In this document: piece after piece, positions 36,860-49,704 of the stretch
Numbering within the stretch: the first letter of the stretch is position 1
Layout: each line of letters opens with the position of its first letter
Assembly: GCF_003073045.1 (NCBI RefSeq)
Contig: NC_037593.1
Location: 11,332,735-11,396,734, forward strand
DNA: 64,000 nt
DNA from: Pomacea canaliculata
Lineage: Eukaryota; Mollusca; Gastropoda; Architaenioglossa; Ampullariidae
Direction: 5' to 3'
The notes under the pieces: generated by a model
Databases searched by the model: none
Seen by the model: only the letters and a program-made list of their open reading frames with translations
Told to the model about the DNA's origin: nothing
Translations under genes and position numbers: made by a program

Positions 36860-39400
36860 CGAGACCACAAACTTGTATGACTGGACTGCTGGCAGACAAT
36901 TATTTCCAGTAAACTACTAAAACGAGGCAGGTGTGTAAAAGCTTCCTGTTTATTCACATTCTTTGTTGAGACCTTTTCAAAGAAAAATCAAATAAAAATC
37001 AACCACCCGGGAACAGCAGGGCGATGAGGGTGCAGGGTGGACGGGCTGACAACTGGGGACCTTAACACAATGGCGGGCGTAAATGGCGAAGTGGGAGAGA
37101 CGAGATAAAAAAAAAAGACAGAAGGGAAACAAGAATAATACGGCAAACCCTTTTGAGAGAGCAGTCCATACACTTGTCCATCAACAGGCCGCTCTCACAA
37201 AACTGCTCCAGGTCCCAGACGGTGAAGACGGGTGCCTTGTTCTCGATGATGTTCACTGTACCCTGTGTGGTCGCCTTGTTGTTGCCGTCTGAGCATGCTA
37301 CATTAACTGTGTAACTGCTGGCACTCTGTAGCTCAGTCCCGCGAGACGGGTAGGGTCAAGCAAGGATGAGGTCAAAGGTCCCTTGATTCCCCTCCGCCCC
37401 ATTCACGCGCGTGCCAACCGACGACAGGCCAGCCAAGTACGGGAGGCCAAACACAAACAGCAAAACAGTCGCCGACACGCGACAGCCAGTAAAAAGACAG
37501 ATTCGTTTTTATACCGAGTTTGAAATTTGAAGTCCTGGCACTAAAGAAGGCGACATAGTGACACGGAGGTAGCAATATGGAGGACATCAACACATCTCAT
37601 CACCACACGACACCGCTAGACGATAGATCGAGAATCTAGTGTACAGAACATGCAGCGACGTAGGTGGTTAGTAGATAATGAATTGAAAAAAACATGGTTC
37701 ACAATAAAAATTAACGGGTTCAATGCAAGGTGACTTTGTGTAGTAGTAACAATAAGTCAGTAACGAGTCTGACGGATTACAAAAAGAAGCAGAAAGAATA
37801 AGTGACTGCTAACGACACTACTCCAGGCTTTGTTTACACCCAGACCAACCGATAAAGACACAAATACCACTGATAAAATGTCAAATACTTTGTGTGGTTC
37901 AATGCCATTGACTGAAATGTAGTTCGTCCTTTCACTTCTGTCGCTCAGTTCGTCGTCAAGCTACAGTCTATGGTTGAACAGTTAAAACAAATCAGAGAAT
38001 CCAGAGAGGTTGATAAGCATGTCAGCATGGCGCCAGGAGTTTTCACTGTCAACCTACCCCCAATCTGCTTTAATCAATTCTGATTAGACCAGAATAACTT
38101 TCTTCCAACTTAAAAGTTCGTCTCAAAACTTCTGCCACCTAAACTTTGGGTGGAAATTAGCTACATTACCTAAACTGTTCATTTATTTTTTTTTAAATAT
38201 AGCGATTAGAGCTAATGCATATTTTATGACAGAAAAAATATTTAAAAAGAATTATGTAATGTAATGATAATCACCTGCAGCAACTTTATAAAATGCGTTG
38301 AAGAAAATTAGTTAAAAAAACATATAGTAACTGTACATGTGACTTTTTAAAATTCAATATCTGACTACTAGCTTATGAAGTAAGCTTCATTATAAGAGAT
38401 GTAATAACAATAATAAATAAACACAATCTTTAAAATGTGTGAAATGCGCAGATTTCTTTTTTTTAATTCTCAATTTCTGTTTAATGAAGAGATAGGTCTT
38501 TATATTATTCATTTGATCGCTGCAAGACTATATTTGTGATGTGGGGACAGAGGACATGGCCTGGCTACAGCAGTTTGTTGTGTGTGACTGTGGCGAGCAG
38601 ATCCTCCTGGGACAGCCACCAGTGTGGTGACCGCGACCTGAACTCCCTCTAGGACATGCCGAGCCACTTTCATGTTTTCCTTAGTTTACTCAGGATTGAT
38701 TGACCTTTGTCTCATGGATGACCTTATAGGTAATAATATAATGTTGGGTCGTATACCATGTCTGTATGTTACACACTGTCAAACCATTACTTACCTACAA
38801 AGTGTCCGAAGAAAATTCCTCTTTAAACAGTGACAACAGGGTGGACAGTCGCTGTACTTCTGTAGTTATTCTCAGACATTGGCCACCCCGGTCCAATTCT
38901 CTCGGACCAAGGAAATAGTTCCCACAGACAGGACGAGCGGCGTGAAACTTGTTGTGTCCCGGTTACATAGCAACTCATAATCAAATGAACTGGTTGAACC
39001 CTTTCACAGTGGTTATAGTCAATGGTGCAAAGACTAAAGTCCGATTAAAGCAGGTACCTAAACGGCTTTTGTTTTATTTCCAAGGTAGCACCACTCTCGA
39101 AGCCAGGAGGACAATAACAGGTGGAGGTAGAACTCACACATGCAGAACCTTCAGAAGATGTGAAAAGAATCGATCCCTCCATTAGGGACGAACACAGCTG
39201 GTCATAAACAGGAGGCACGCCTCTCGGCCATCACAATAAAACATTTGATACCGACATTTCAAATCACATTAACCCAAGATTGACCCTTATGAGTAAGGCA
39301 ATAACTTCTGTCTTCCGCACTCTTGGTACGAGTGTTTAGAAAATTTATACTATTGAACCATCCACCTCGCTATTTCCGTCCTCCATATCAAAAAGTATTA
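36860..39400. repeat. Inter-unit repeat, split copy upstream of gene 4
   Basis: Bases 36860-36975 match the first part of the repeat (ACCACAAACTTGTAT ... AAACTACTAAAACGAG) and 38518-39400 match the rest (ATGGCCTGGCTACAGCAG, TTTGTTGTGTGTGACTGTGG, GACAGGACGAGCGGCGTGAA). About 1.5 kb between them is absent from the other copies, so it was inserted here or lost elsewhere. Here the cysteine-containing peptide reads MAWLQQFVVCDCGEQILLGQ before a stop, the longest clean stretch among copies. Confidence 0.6.
36976..38517. other. Unidentified 1.5 kb segment inside the split repeat
   Basis: No coding domain, inverted ends or target duplications are apparent. The left third is GC-richer than the right, which is strongly AT-rich (38180-38500). 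It may be an insertion whose ends have decayed or ancestral sequence deleted from the other repeat copies. Confidence 0.35.
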
Positions 39401-40562
39401 GCAAATTCTGAGGTAAATGCCGACATAAGACATAAGACAGATTTGTAGACTCCTCAATGTCATTCTTCATTTTAACGGAATGTCACGTGGTCTGATTTGA
39501 TTTGCGACCACCATCTGAGGAAACCGTTTGGATGCCATTGATCATATCCTGTCTGCTTTGGGCCACCGCGGACTTGCGATAAAAACAAGCGGAGATTGGG
39601 ATCGGATCCATTGGCTTTCATGGCCAGACCATCGCCAATAGCCTGGTGTCACCGGCACGTGCTACGTGGACGACAGGCAATAAAAGGTCAGGTGTGAGCT
39701 TTCATTGGGCTCCTGCACTTTTGAAGTTTTTTTAATTTTGGATTGTACAGAGCTGGTTACCGCCATCTTCAAGAGCTGATTACCATCATCATCAACCTTA
39801 CACAAAAGAATTCTCCTGCGGTGAAAAACTAAACTAATCGGTCTCCACTGGTTGTCAACATTTGTCCTTAATACTCGCCCCTCTTTCTTGCTTTGCCAGA
39901 ATGTTCCTAGTCCGTTCATAGTCCGTTCATAGTCCGTTCACAGGATTCAAGCAGCGGAACAGGTATGGGGAAGAGAACTTACACCTAGTCACGTTTACAA
40001 GCTGCTGGACTTCTATATATATACACCGGTCCATCAAAGCATGACACAGAGACCAAAGAATACTTACTGATGTTTCTCTCTATAATTTCAACTTCTTTCA
40101 AGTTTCCATAGTCTATGTACAACAAAATTTACTCTGCGTACTATTCTGATTATTTTTTTTCCTTTGAGATGAAAAAAATTTACTCATGAGAACAGGCACC
40201 TGTCAAACATAATTCATAACATGTGTGTGTGTGTGAAAGAGGACTTTTTGAAACTTGATACCTTTACGAATAACAGTCGTTACGACACTGGGGTTGTGTT
40301 GAAGTATTGTTGTAACGATGAACAGACTGTAAAACAACCTGAGTAGTCTAAGGATTTTCTAGAGTATATACTCAAGGTGAAAAACAAGTCTCTTGGTTGT
40401 GCAGCATGCCTCGACACATTGCTCACCATCTAGCAATGTACGACGTGTTATACGGGTGGGAAAATGCACGTATTTTTGGGACTGGACTGGCATCTGCGCT
40501 TTTCCTTAACATTTATTTCAATAACCTCTAGTGTATACCTGGTACAATCAAAACGAAGTTAC
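39401..40562. other. Gene-free interval
   Basis: I see no supported feature. A short direct repeat of ATAGTCCGTTC occurs at about 39916-39940. Confidence 0.4.
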
Positions 40563-40704
40563 CTGTGGAGTATACGGTAGAGATATTTCTCAGCTGCAAT
40601 CATGTCTTCAATATACGAGATGTTAAATAAATCACTGTTGCTGAGAAAACTAAACCAATTTCGTCTACAATACTCATTCTTCGCCAAAAGATTTCGAAGC
40701 TCTG
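40563..40704 (-). CDS. Candidate internal exon of an unidentified gene, acyl-CoA-oxidase-like
   Basis: A 142-base open segment on the minus strand has a good 3' splice site (ATTATTCACCAG|CAGAG, with a NAGNAG choice three bases on) and a good 5' splice site (CTCCACAG|GTAACT). It encodes AELRNLLAKNEYCRRNWFSF then LSNSDLFNISYIEDM and AAEKYLYRILHR. From memory this resembles the N-terminal region of acyl-CoA oxidases (S-x-x-ELR-x-LL ... R-x-x-F-x-x-FL ... YNIS-x-x-E). Neighbouring exons are not recognised, so it could be an isolated relic or part of a gene with long introns. The family match is tentative. Confidence 0.3.
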
Positions 40705-41800
40705 CTGGTGAATAATGAAAATAAAAGAAAATGGGCCTATTGTGGAAGTAAAGAAAGAGAGAAGAAGGTGGTAATTGGTTTTTACACTTCTTGAACATTC
40801 CAGCCTCAGGGGGTGTGTTTATGGGTGAGACAGAGAGAGAGAGAGAGACTCGCGAGGTAGATAAGGGACCTCCCTTCGAGTAACCTGGAGGGCAAAGTAC
40901 GTCTGTGCCGTCGTCATGGCTACACTATGAAACTGTGTGTGTGTGTGAGAGAGAGAGAGACTTATTAACCTATTTCATCAAAGAGACAGAGGTCGAACGA
41001 GCAACAGGGCAATGTATTTTTCAAACAACCTTTGCTAATTTCTGAGAAATAACAAAGCCTCACCTGAAGATTTCTCTACACAAACCAATCCTATGACAAT
41101 ACAATCTGTGACCTCGCTAGACACAGACAAGCACCACTTCTAGCATTGTATATAACACTGAACAATGCTTAACCCAGACATCTGAACCAATAATTAACCA
41201 CCCGTTCTACCCGAGGTCTGCCTACCCGCTAAAACTTTGCTCCCGGTCACAAGCCACACCCTAGTTACCCTGTCAACAACTTAAAACTGTGGATTTTAAT
41301 TACCGTTCAAGTGACTTTTCTCTCAACTTGGCAACATTTTTACTAGCTGCTGATCCGGCGTAAAATACCGACATGCAGCCAGACAACAGACCGGCCCATG
41401 CGCGCGGCAACACAGCAACCACACCTGACATCTCCGAGATTCGTGGTTGAGGATAAAGCTAATAAATAGTGGAGGTCAAGAGTGATCAAAGCCCAGGTAT
41501 CTATTGGTATTCTTACACCTGAGTCAATCAGTTCAGGTGAGTTTGTTTTGGCTGGAGTGGGGGATAACTCTGCTTCTTTGATATGTCTGTATGTGGTTGT
41601 AACCCTGACGCCAGTGATAGTTGAATAGCATTTTGTGATTGTAGACTTTTTGTTTCTAAGTATCCCACAGAAAATTATCAGGGTTATTAATTTCTCTCTA
41701 GTTGCTGTGGAAAGAATGCAAAAGAATGAACGCTCAGCTAAACCTGTAGAATTCAGAGAACAGGAAAAAAAAAACCAGGCTTCGGTTTACACTTTCTCGG

Positions 41801-41850
41801 ATGATGATGACGACGACGACGACGACGATGACGATGATGATGATGTTGAT
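41801..41850. repeat. (GAT/GAC)n microsatellite
   Basis: Sixteen trinucleotide units with two variants. It produces a poly-aspartate run in one frame that has no other coding support. The sequence just after it, TTTATATAGCGCATTCC, resembles a motif often found next to repeats in marine invertebrate genomes. Confidence 0.9.
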
Positions 41851-44800
41851 GGAAGGAATTTATATAGCGCATTCCCTTGCATAATAGATGGTTTAATGTG
41901 CACTTGACAAAAGAAAGGTGATGACACGATGAAAGGCGGACAAAATTCACAAAGCACTTCTACTGACAAACCGAAACAAGTCGGTAAACAAACTGCTAGG
42001 GAACAGTCAACAAACACAAGCACAAAACAAACAAATCTGCCCACAAAGAATGTCTGAGCAGCTGCTCATATAAAAAAAGATAGGTAGACAGTTCGAGGTG
42101 AAAATGTGGGTTTGAGTTCACCCATGGAACAGACAGGAGAAGGATCATAGTCCACCTGCACTTCACATCCCATGGGGTGGCCCCTGTCACTACACTGACA
42201 TAGACTGTATACTAAACGGTTGTCAGTGCCAAAGTCCTCCAAACCTGTGTCATTGTCAACCAAAAAGAGGTTAAAGTCCAATTCTTCCAAAGTTTCTCGC
42301 CGTAAAAAGTCATCCGCCGAAAAAAAACTAATTTTGTTTCTTTGAACGTCTTTGAAAATCGTTTAAACATCTAGACTGCTGGTTGAACCTTTACACTACG
42401 ACTGCCTGAAATAGTGAGAGCTGTACGTGTAAACAGTAATATACATCTGTCATATATATATATAGAGAGAGAGAATATAGAGAACAGCCATCTAGGAGCA
42501 TATACAATATCAAAATATCAGAAACTATCCAAGCAAAAAAAAAAATATATTGTCAACGTTTCTATATCTGTCATTTTTCGATCACAAAGGGCTAACTGTT
42601 TTAAAAAAAAAGCTCGTGACCTGTGTACAACATGGGACTAAGTGTTATGTTTCTCGTTCTTGTGCAACTGTTCCTGACGAAACAAAGATTTCGGTGAATA
42701 AAACAATTGTGTGGTGTTATCGGCCTTTTTTCTAGGTGGGTCGTTAATGTATGATGATCATCTGTATCTTAATGTCGCATTCAGTTCTGTTTTTATATCA
42801 GAATTTTCAGTTTGGTTGGCGTTACAACAATTTTACACAAAAGATAACTAATCAGTCTTTCTTTCTTTCCGTGTGTCAGCCTGCTTTTGTATTTGATCTT
42901 ATTTTAAGCCTTAGGGAAAAGAGAAACAAAGTCGAAGTTAAATTACTGCCACATTTCCATTTCAGGAAAGTGGAGGAACGAACACAAAGACAAAAGTAGT
43001 AGGATGCTTACTCGGATAAATTTTTGTAGACTCACCTTTATCACTCAAATATCGGGTAGACAAAGAACTGTAGACAAGTCAGACTGGCTAGTCACTATAA
43101 GCTCCTGTGGACCAGATTCTGTCTTAATCTTCTTTTACTGTCAGCTCTTCACCGTCCAAACAGAATCCAAAATCACTGGACAGTTTTCTGCAACATTCTA
43201 GAACAGTTTATGCAATGGACAAAGGTTCTTTAGAAGGAGATTTATTTCCGCTGGGAGTTCACCTGCTCGTTACTGGGTTTGGCAAACAAATGGCCGGTCG
43301 AATCAAACGGTCGTGTGTCACGTGTCTTTACGATTTGCCAATCTGCAGACGGCAATATCCAGCTCTGTGCATGCGCCGTGCACTTTAGATAAGAAGTAAA
43401 TCGTATATCACTGGGTGGCTGTGGGAGGTACCCGGTTATAGTTGGCAGTCTGGCGCTGCCTGACCTTTGTTTTACTAACATCATTGTCTACATCACAACT
43501 ACGATGAAGGCAGCCATTCATAGTTGATGTAATTATTTATCAATGGCATAAATGTAATAAATCATATTCCTACTAATGGGGATTTCCCGACTATGCCCAT
43601 GTCAAGTTTTTGTTTAACAATGTTGATAAGGCTAGTTGTTGCGCGGTCCCTTCTCTGGACCTCATGATGCGGTCTTTGATTTTCTATCTTCATGATTTCC
43701 TCTGTTACAAGCTTGTTGGCAACACTTCTTTCTTCGTCTCTTTTAATATCCTTCCCCGATTTTTCCAATTGCAAACATTACTAAATGAAATCGCCTCTTA
43801 GCCTTATAGGCTTTCCCTCTTTTTTTAGTTTATTTAATGTTTTGGTGTATGGACACTGACTGTCCACACTGACATGTAACTTTTTATGTCTATGTTTTGT
43901 TTAGTGACACTGTATTTTATTTCACAAGGGTATGTCACACCACTGGAAGTTTTCAAATGAAAAAGTCGCATGATGACATGTTGAGAAAACAGTAAACAGA
44001 GATACACGCTCGTAATTTTTCTCTTATCAAGCGATCAAAGCACCCGGTATATCTTGGGGCACCTTCTGTTGCTAAGTGTTGGCCTTAGAATCACCGGCTT
44101 TCCTATCTTTTTAACGAAAGTTTCCCGAGTGTTTTCCTCAGTAAAGTTCGATACCTGTGAAAAACGAACTGGGGTGTAGATCGGTAGTCGCCAGGTCTTC
44201 ACAACCACTTTGACCACTGTCCTGTTGAGGTATGTCTCTGACTTTGTAAATATATATTTTACATCGGGGTAGGACACACAGCATCGTTCAGATTATTTTG
44301 AAATTTCTTTACTGATTTAAGTACTCAAACGGTAGTGGATGAACTTCAGATTTGCAAGGAGAGATTTTGGTTGCGTTTTATAAAAAAAATTGTGATGTTA
44401 TTTATTCTGCTACAAATATTATGATTAGAAATATTTTATGTGTAAAATGTAACATTTACAAATATATCTGCAAATGCCTTCTTAATTATCCTGCGTTTAT
44501 CAGAATTTAGAAATAGTACTTTTTAGTTTCTTAGTCGCTTTTCAACGACATGCTGTTCTTACTGGTAAAGTTGTTATACAGTAAAATATATATTTTGTAA
44601 TTATAATGTAGAACTGAATATTTCTTTCAAAGCAATAAAAGATAATAGGCTCTTAGTCTGCATGACTTTTAATGGTAAATAAAATATTTATAAAGCTTAG
44701 GCTAAAGCATTGAAACCTAGACGTTGCCTAGCAATCTGAGTAAAGTTCAGACTACATTCTATTATCAACTGATAATGAGACAATCGGAGAGTTTCCTCTC

Positions 44801-45051
44801 AACAACTTGGTTTCTTTGAGCGTTTATTTTTCGTATGAATATTTTGAACTTGAAAATAAAACCAGGGGTCAAGGTGTCTGTGCTCCCAAGTCGGTTAAAT
44901 GTCGAATATCGGTCTTTCGGGTGTCAGGTAAAGTGCTGGAAAAGGTCCAGCTTCTAAATTCGATGTTGCAAACAACTTGGTACAGAAAACTGTTCCACTG
45001 AAAGAGAAGAAATGCAAGCTTGGAGGTTCCTCTAAGGGCTGTTGCTGCTGA

Positions 45052-45107
45052 TTGATGATGATGATGATGATGATGATGATAATAATGATGATAATAATGA
45101 TGATGAT
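45052..45107. repeat. (ATG/ATA)n microsatellite
   Basis: Trinucleotide tract producing poly-Met, poly-Ile and poly-His frames on the two strands. None is likely coding. Confidence 0.9.
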
Positions 45108-46404
45108 CACCTGTAATGAGCACTTGTCCCTTGTCGAGACTCCCTTACTTGTTTCACTGTTTCTAGCGAATTTGTTGCAACCTCCAAAGCAGCCTTACTT
45201 CAGCTGTTACATAATTTATGTCACCTGGCCCTGTCACGGATCACTCGCAGTGCTGAGATCAATAGATCGTCATACAGCTACAAACTACTTTGCTCTGAAG
45301 CTTATCTCACCTGAGTTTACATGAACAGACATTTGCATCTTGACGGCAAAAGAGGAATTACCTCTGGGCTTTGTGCATGAAGCCAATTAATTGGCCTGGG
45401 ATTATTAAGGTTGGTCGTGCCATTTAATTACCTGCCAGCCTGCCTGCCATGTGTATAAAGTCGATGATTAGCCTGCTTACAAAAGGAGATATTTTATTTT
45501 CATTTTTTCGTTATTTCTGGCCGTTTAGTTGACAGTAAAAGAGGAAATACCTGAGAGCTTTCAGTGAACTGACCTAGTCACAAACAAGAGATATTTTAGT
45601 TTCACTCATTAATTAACTCGTTTTGATGAGCACTTTATAACTTTAAGTTGAAAGATCGGAGAATTAGGAAGTAAATATTCTAAAAATTCCCTGTTTACTC
45701 TAAATTTAAAACAAATCTTTGAATACAATTCTTTAAGCGGATTGATCGATTAATTGATTGATTGATTGATTAGGAGTTTTCGAGGTGCTTATAAATTCTC
45801 TTCCCTCGGGTAAATTTATTGTCCATTTTGCTGGAGGTAGCTACAGGTGTGGCGGAGATTACTCCCCTCAGTCGACCCAGCTGCCTGGAATGGTTGTCTG
45901 ACTCCATTGAGGGTTGGGCAAGAGGAGACTCGTGTGGTCTGTCACGTGACTCCCAGACTCCATTGAAACCCCCGCGAGCAACCTTAATCTTCTAGAAATC
46001 TTTTTAATGACATGGGTTGTTTTCACGGAGGTAGCTGTCGTTTTAAATTACCCAATATTTACAAGTCTGTGTTAGCACCGATTGAATGTGTCCGTCAAAC
46101 AAATCGAAAACTACATTAGCACAGGCTTCACACCAAGATGTCCTGAAGACCCCAGCAAACCTAACAGCCTGGAAAGATGCCACGTGCGCATGAATGTTAC
46201 AGATATAGGTGGTTTGTCTTGCTGTCAGTTCTCAAATGCAGCAGTAAACCTGCCAGTCCTTAACATAACAATGATTGAGTTATCTAGGTTAACGACCAAA
46301 CCAGACACAATCATTATTTTATCGGCTGCTTTTTACATGTGAAACTATCTCTGTCTGTAACCAGGATACCAATAGAGTCTACTTGCTCAACCTAACTTTA
46401 CCCC

Positions 46405-46545
46405 AACACACACACACACGCACGAGAACACACTAACACACACACTAACACACACAAAAAACACACACGAACACACACGAGAACACACTAACACACACAC
46501 ACACACTAACACACAAAAAAAACACACACGAACACACTCACACAC
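46405..46545. repeat. Interrupted (AC)n minisatellite
   Basis: A run of AC dinucleotides broken at intervals by CTAAC, GAGAAC and AAAAAA, giving a larger unit of about 60 bases that is repeated roughly twice. Confidence 0.9.
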
Positions 46546-47201
46546 AAATTAAACCTGTTCAGTACAGGAAATGTGGTCTAGAAGGGTCTGCCTCTTGAGA
46601 ACAAAAGTTTCAGATATTGTCATAAACTAAAATGCACAGCCGCGGCAGATTTTCTTGCGCAATAAACCCTAAAAAAAGCTGTAAAAATAATTTTTTGGAC
46701 AGGTGTTAAAAAAATTTTTAAACTCATTTTTTTATGATTTCTTTTTTATGTTGGGAGACCAGGCGCAATGTGCACACCACATTTTGAATTTTAATACATT
46801 TCGATCTTAAAACATTTTTTTTTAGCAAGCAGCATGGTAGACTGCTTCTTAGTGCTATCCACAAAATAATTGTAGAACATTTGAAGCTAAAATCGTTTTA
46901 AATAAAATAAGACTGCTTAAACCGGACTTTCACTCCTGTCAGGACATTTTAGCAGAAAAATTGGCGGTTTCCGTAAAAAACTGCCAAATGATAAATTTGT
47001 ATACACAGTGGAGACAGAATTATTGTACTGATTGTTTACTCGTCAAAAACATAACAAATAGTTTCATGTACAAATGGTCAATTCGGCGAGCACTGTGAAT
47101 ACGGTGGAATTCAATCGCCATGAGATGTCCATGTACCAAACCGACTCGACCTCTACCACAAGACAACCACTACCATGAGATGACTCGACCACTCTCTAGA
47201 C

Positions 47202-47384
47202 CAGGGGTGAGCAATTAATTTTTCCCAAGGGGCCGCATGAGAAATTGGGATGGTTTTAAAAGGCCGGACTGATATAGTTAACTCAGTTTTACCCAATACT
47301 GTATATATAGTATATATACTGGCGGGCGGGCCAGCGGGCGGGCCGGTCAGAGACAGGAGGCGGGCCGGCCTTTGCCCAGGTCTG
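47202..47384. mobile_element. hAT-type MITE with 8-bp target-site duplication
   Basis: The 183-base element begins CAGGGGTGAGCAA and ends TTTGCCCAGGTCTG, imperfect inverted ends typical of hAT elements. The inner ends carry GGGGCCGCATGAGAAAT and GGCGGGCCGG blocks. Flanks are CTCTAGAC (47194-47201) and GTCTAGAC (47385-47392), an 8-bp duplication with one mismatch. It is too short to encode a transposase. Confidence 0.8.
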
Positions 47385-47392
47385 GTCTAGAC

Positions 47393-49497
47393 GGTAGAAA
47401 TTTTCTACAAACCTACAATGCCAATGTCCACCAGTACATCGTGTGTTAAGACATACTTTGTAAATGAAAATATACAATATGTTGATTGATGACTACCAAA
47501 AGCGCCTCTACTTATAATTGTTATTTTCTTTAATCACGGACTTGAACTGAGTTTGTCAAACATTGCAATCTCTTCAATAATTCAGACGATATCTGTGTGT
47601 TGAAATCCAAATAGTCTCCTTCATAATCGTGTTTCCTTTAACACCTCGAATTTTTATCTGAAACTGAGTTTTGATAACCGTGGTCATTGCTATAAAAACG
47701 GTTTATCCATGTCTAACCGCTCCAAGCTGTTTCAAATTTACAAGAGGAAATATTTCTTAAAGCGATCGTGAAACGCCCATGAAACACTTCTACACACATA
47801 AGAAATATTTTTTAAAAAAACACTTCTCAGTTTGGTTCCATAAACATGGTTTAAGATTCAGACAAGTGTTGTTAACTGGACCGTTATTTATTTGTTGCGA
47901 CTTTAGAAAATCATTCAGTGTTGCCAGCAAGAATGTTGATATTTTTTCCCAGTTTCTCCTCGTTAACAGTCCCGGATACTTAGTCTCGTTAACATTTGAG
48001 TGCAAATGAATAAATCTCTCGCCTCCTACCCAAAAGAGCGGAAGCTGTCAAGTGTCAATGTAAATGTAAATAATGTTGCCGCTGACATCTATTGCCAGTA
48101 CTCACATGCTTAATGATAGTTGAAAAGTCACTAAACAGCTTACAGAAATCTTGGCTCTCCCATTCTCATTCATTGACCTGAAACCTGAAGTGTCATTCCC
48201 ACTGCCTGAGTAATATAGGGTCCCTCCTCCATCTACAAGCAGCTGCTTTGAACTGGGTACTGAGTAGTGCTTAGAGATGGCGGTCAATGGGGAAGTCGAA
48301 TGTCAAGATGTTCCTCACACAATCCCATCTTTAAGCAATTGATTCATGTGGACTAACTGAAATCCACGAACAGGACATACCTAGAGGATGAGATGCTACT
48401 GTTTCTTAGACACCGACGAAGTAGGATCCTCCTTTTCCCTGCCTCCGTTCCCACCATCCCCTCCAACCGGTTGGAGAAAAAAGGAAGAAGATGCTTGCTT
48501 TAGGTATACAATCTCTCGTGATAAAATGTTATTTTTTTTGACTGGATAAACATTTATATATTTTTACATGTATGTTTGTGTCTTGCATATTATTTTATCT
48601 GATGGTCGTAACAAACTTGTCGAAGACAGGTACAAACTAAACAGTATGTGCGAAGGTCCAACTTTAATGGAATTATTAAGGGAAGGCGGGGTGGAGGGTA
48701 GCTAGTTGATTGGGAGGGAAAGTGTTTTCACCTGAAGGTTATTTCGAGCTACGAGGGGTGAGGGAGGGGTAACATGATTAGATGGTCACCGTGCGAAACG
48801 ACGACCTGCAGTATCATAGGACAGGATCTGAACCCAGGGCAACTCACTACAAAGTGACAAATGAGTGTTTGAAGACTAAAGTACCAGGCGTATCCCCAGG
48901 GTTGGTGGAAACAAGATCTGATTGAAGAGCATAAATATGTCGACAGGCGTGACCTGGCGTGACCCGCTTGCTGATGATCAAAGATGTCAGTGGAAAATGT
49001 TGTAGGCTGCTCCATTCCTTCCCTCAATATGTTCACCCGATCCTATAACCTCCCGTCACCTCCCCCGAACCTAGTAAATAAACAGGTCAAGGGGCCACGT
49101 CATCTAGGAGATGAATCAAAGCAGTTTATAAAACATAGAATTGAAGTGATTCGATTTTCTCTTTCTTCTCTCTCTCTTACACACACTGTCTTTCTGGACA
49201 ACCATCAGCTGTACATCGCAGCGACTGCGACATGAAGTAGGGAGGTTTTGGGACATGTTAGTGCTCGCACCTACTGACTGTCCCCTCTCTCAGGGCACTT
49301 AGGTGTTCTCGAAGTGTTTCTAACCCTCCGAACATCAAACCCTTATCTCTATATTGTGTCACTAATAGGCCAGGTAAATGAGTGCAATGGTGTGGGGCAG
49401 CCGTCACACTCACTGCAGGAGAACTTGTGTCGTGTCGATTTGTATCCTGAATGGCGAGTAGGACAAAGATAATAAAGCCAGTCAAGCGTGACCCCCA
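47393..49497. other. Gene-free interval
   Basis: No exon or element is recognised. A pyrimidine-rich stretch lies at 49155-49190, but the sequence after it has no coding signal. Confidence 0.4.
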
Positions 49498-49704
49498 TTG
49501 ACAGACTGGCGTGTCGTGCTGTGGGTCATGTTGTACTCGAGCAGCCTCATACGATGTGAGGATGTAGAATTGAACCCTGGACCCACGGGAAATCCGAGAC
49601 AAGCAGACACACTGGTCTCGGATCTCAACGCTTTCCGAAGAAGCATCATGGAGGGACAGGAGGGACGGCATGGCGATGTGAGAGGCGATGTGATAGACTA
49701 ATCA
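49498..49704 (+). mobile_element. LINE 5' fragment encoding a 2A-like motif
   Basis: An open frame of 67 codons starts MTDWRVVLWVMLYSSSLIRC and continues EDVELNPGPTGNPRQADT. The DVELNPGP core fits the 2A ribosome-skipping consensus D-(V/I)-E-x-N-P-G-P, here after a hydrophobic leader. Such leaders plus 2A are known at the N-termini of CR1/L2-like non-LTR retrotransposons of sea urchins, amphioxus and molluscs. The rest of the element is missing; the frame ends soon after the motif. An independent small gene cannot be fully excluded. Confidence 0.6.

Larger units (their letters stand above)
40705..47193. other. Long gene-poor interval with microsatellites
   Basis: No complete gene is recognisable. 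Microsatellites occur at 41801-41850 (GAT/GAC), 45052-45107 (ATG/ATA) and 46405-46545 (ACAC with interruptions); a GA tract lies at 40833-40846. Bases 45339-45365 and 45530-45556 share an imperfect direct repeat, TTGAC-x-GTAAAAGAGGAA-like. The longest open frames are microsatellite-driven or lack any domain. Confidence 0.4.

Noticed and set aside
37325-37410. tRNA-like GTAGCTCAGT
   Set aside because: Resembles box A, but no box B or acceptor stem pairing follows.
41635-41907. Frame with a 15-residue aspartate run
   Set aside because: Driven by the GAT/GAC microsatellite; the rest has no domain or splice support.
42066-42330. Minus-strand frame EELDFNLFLVDNDTG... as a coding exon
   Set aside because: It has a possible donor near 42122, but no convincing acceptor and no recognisable family.
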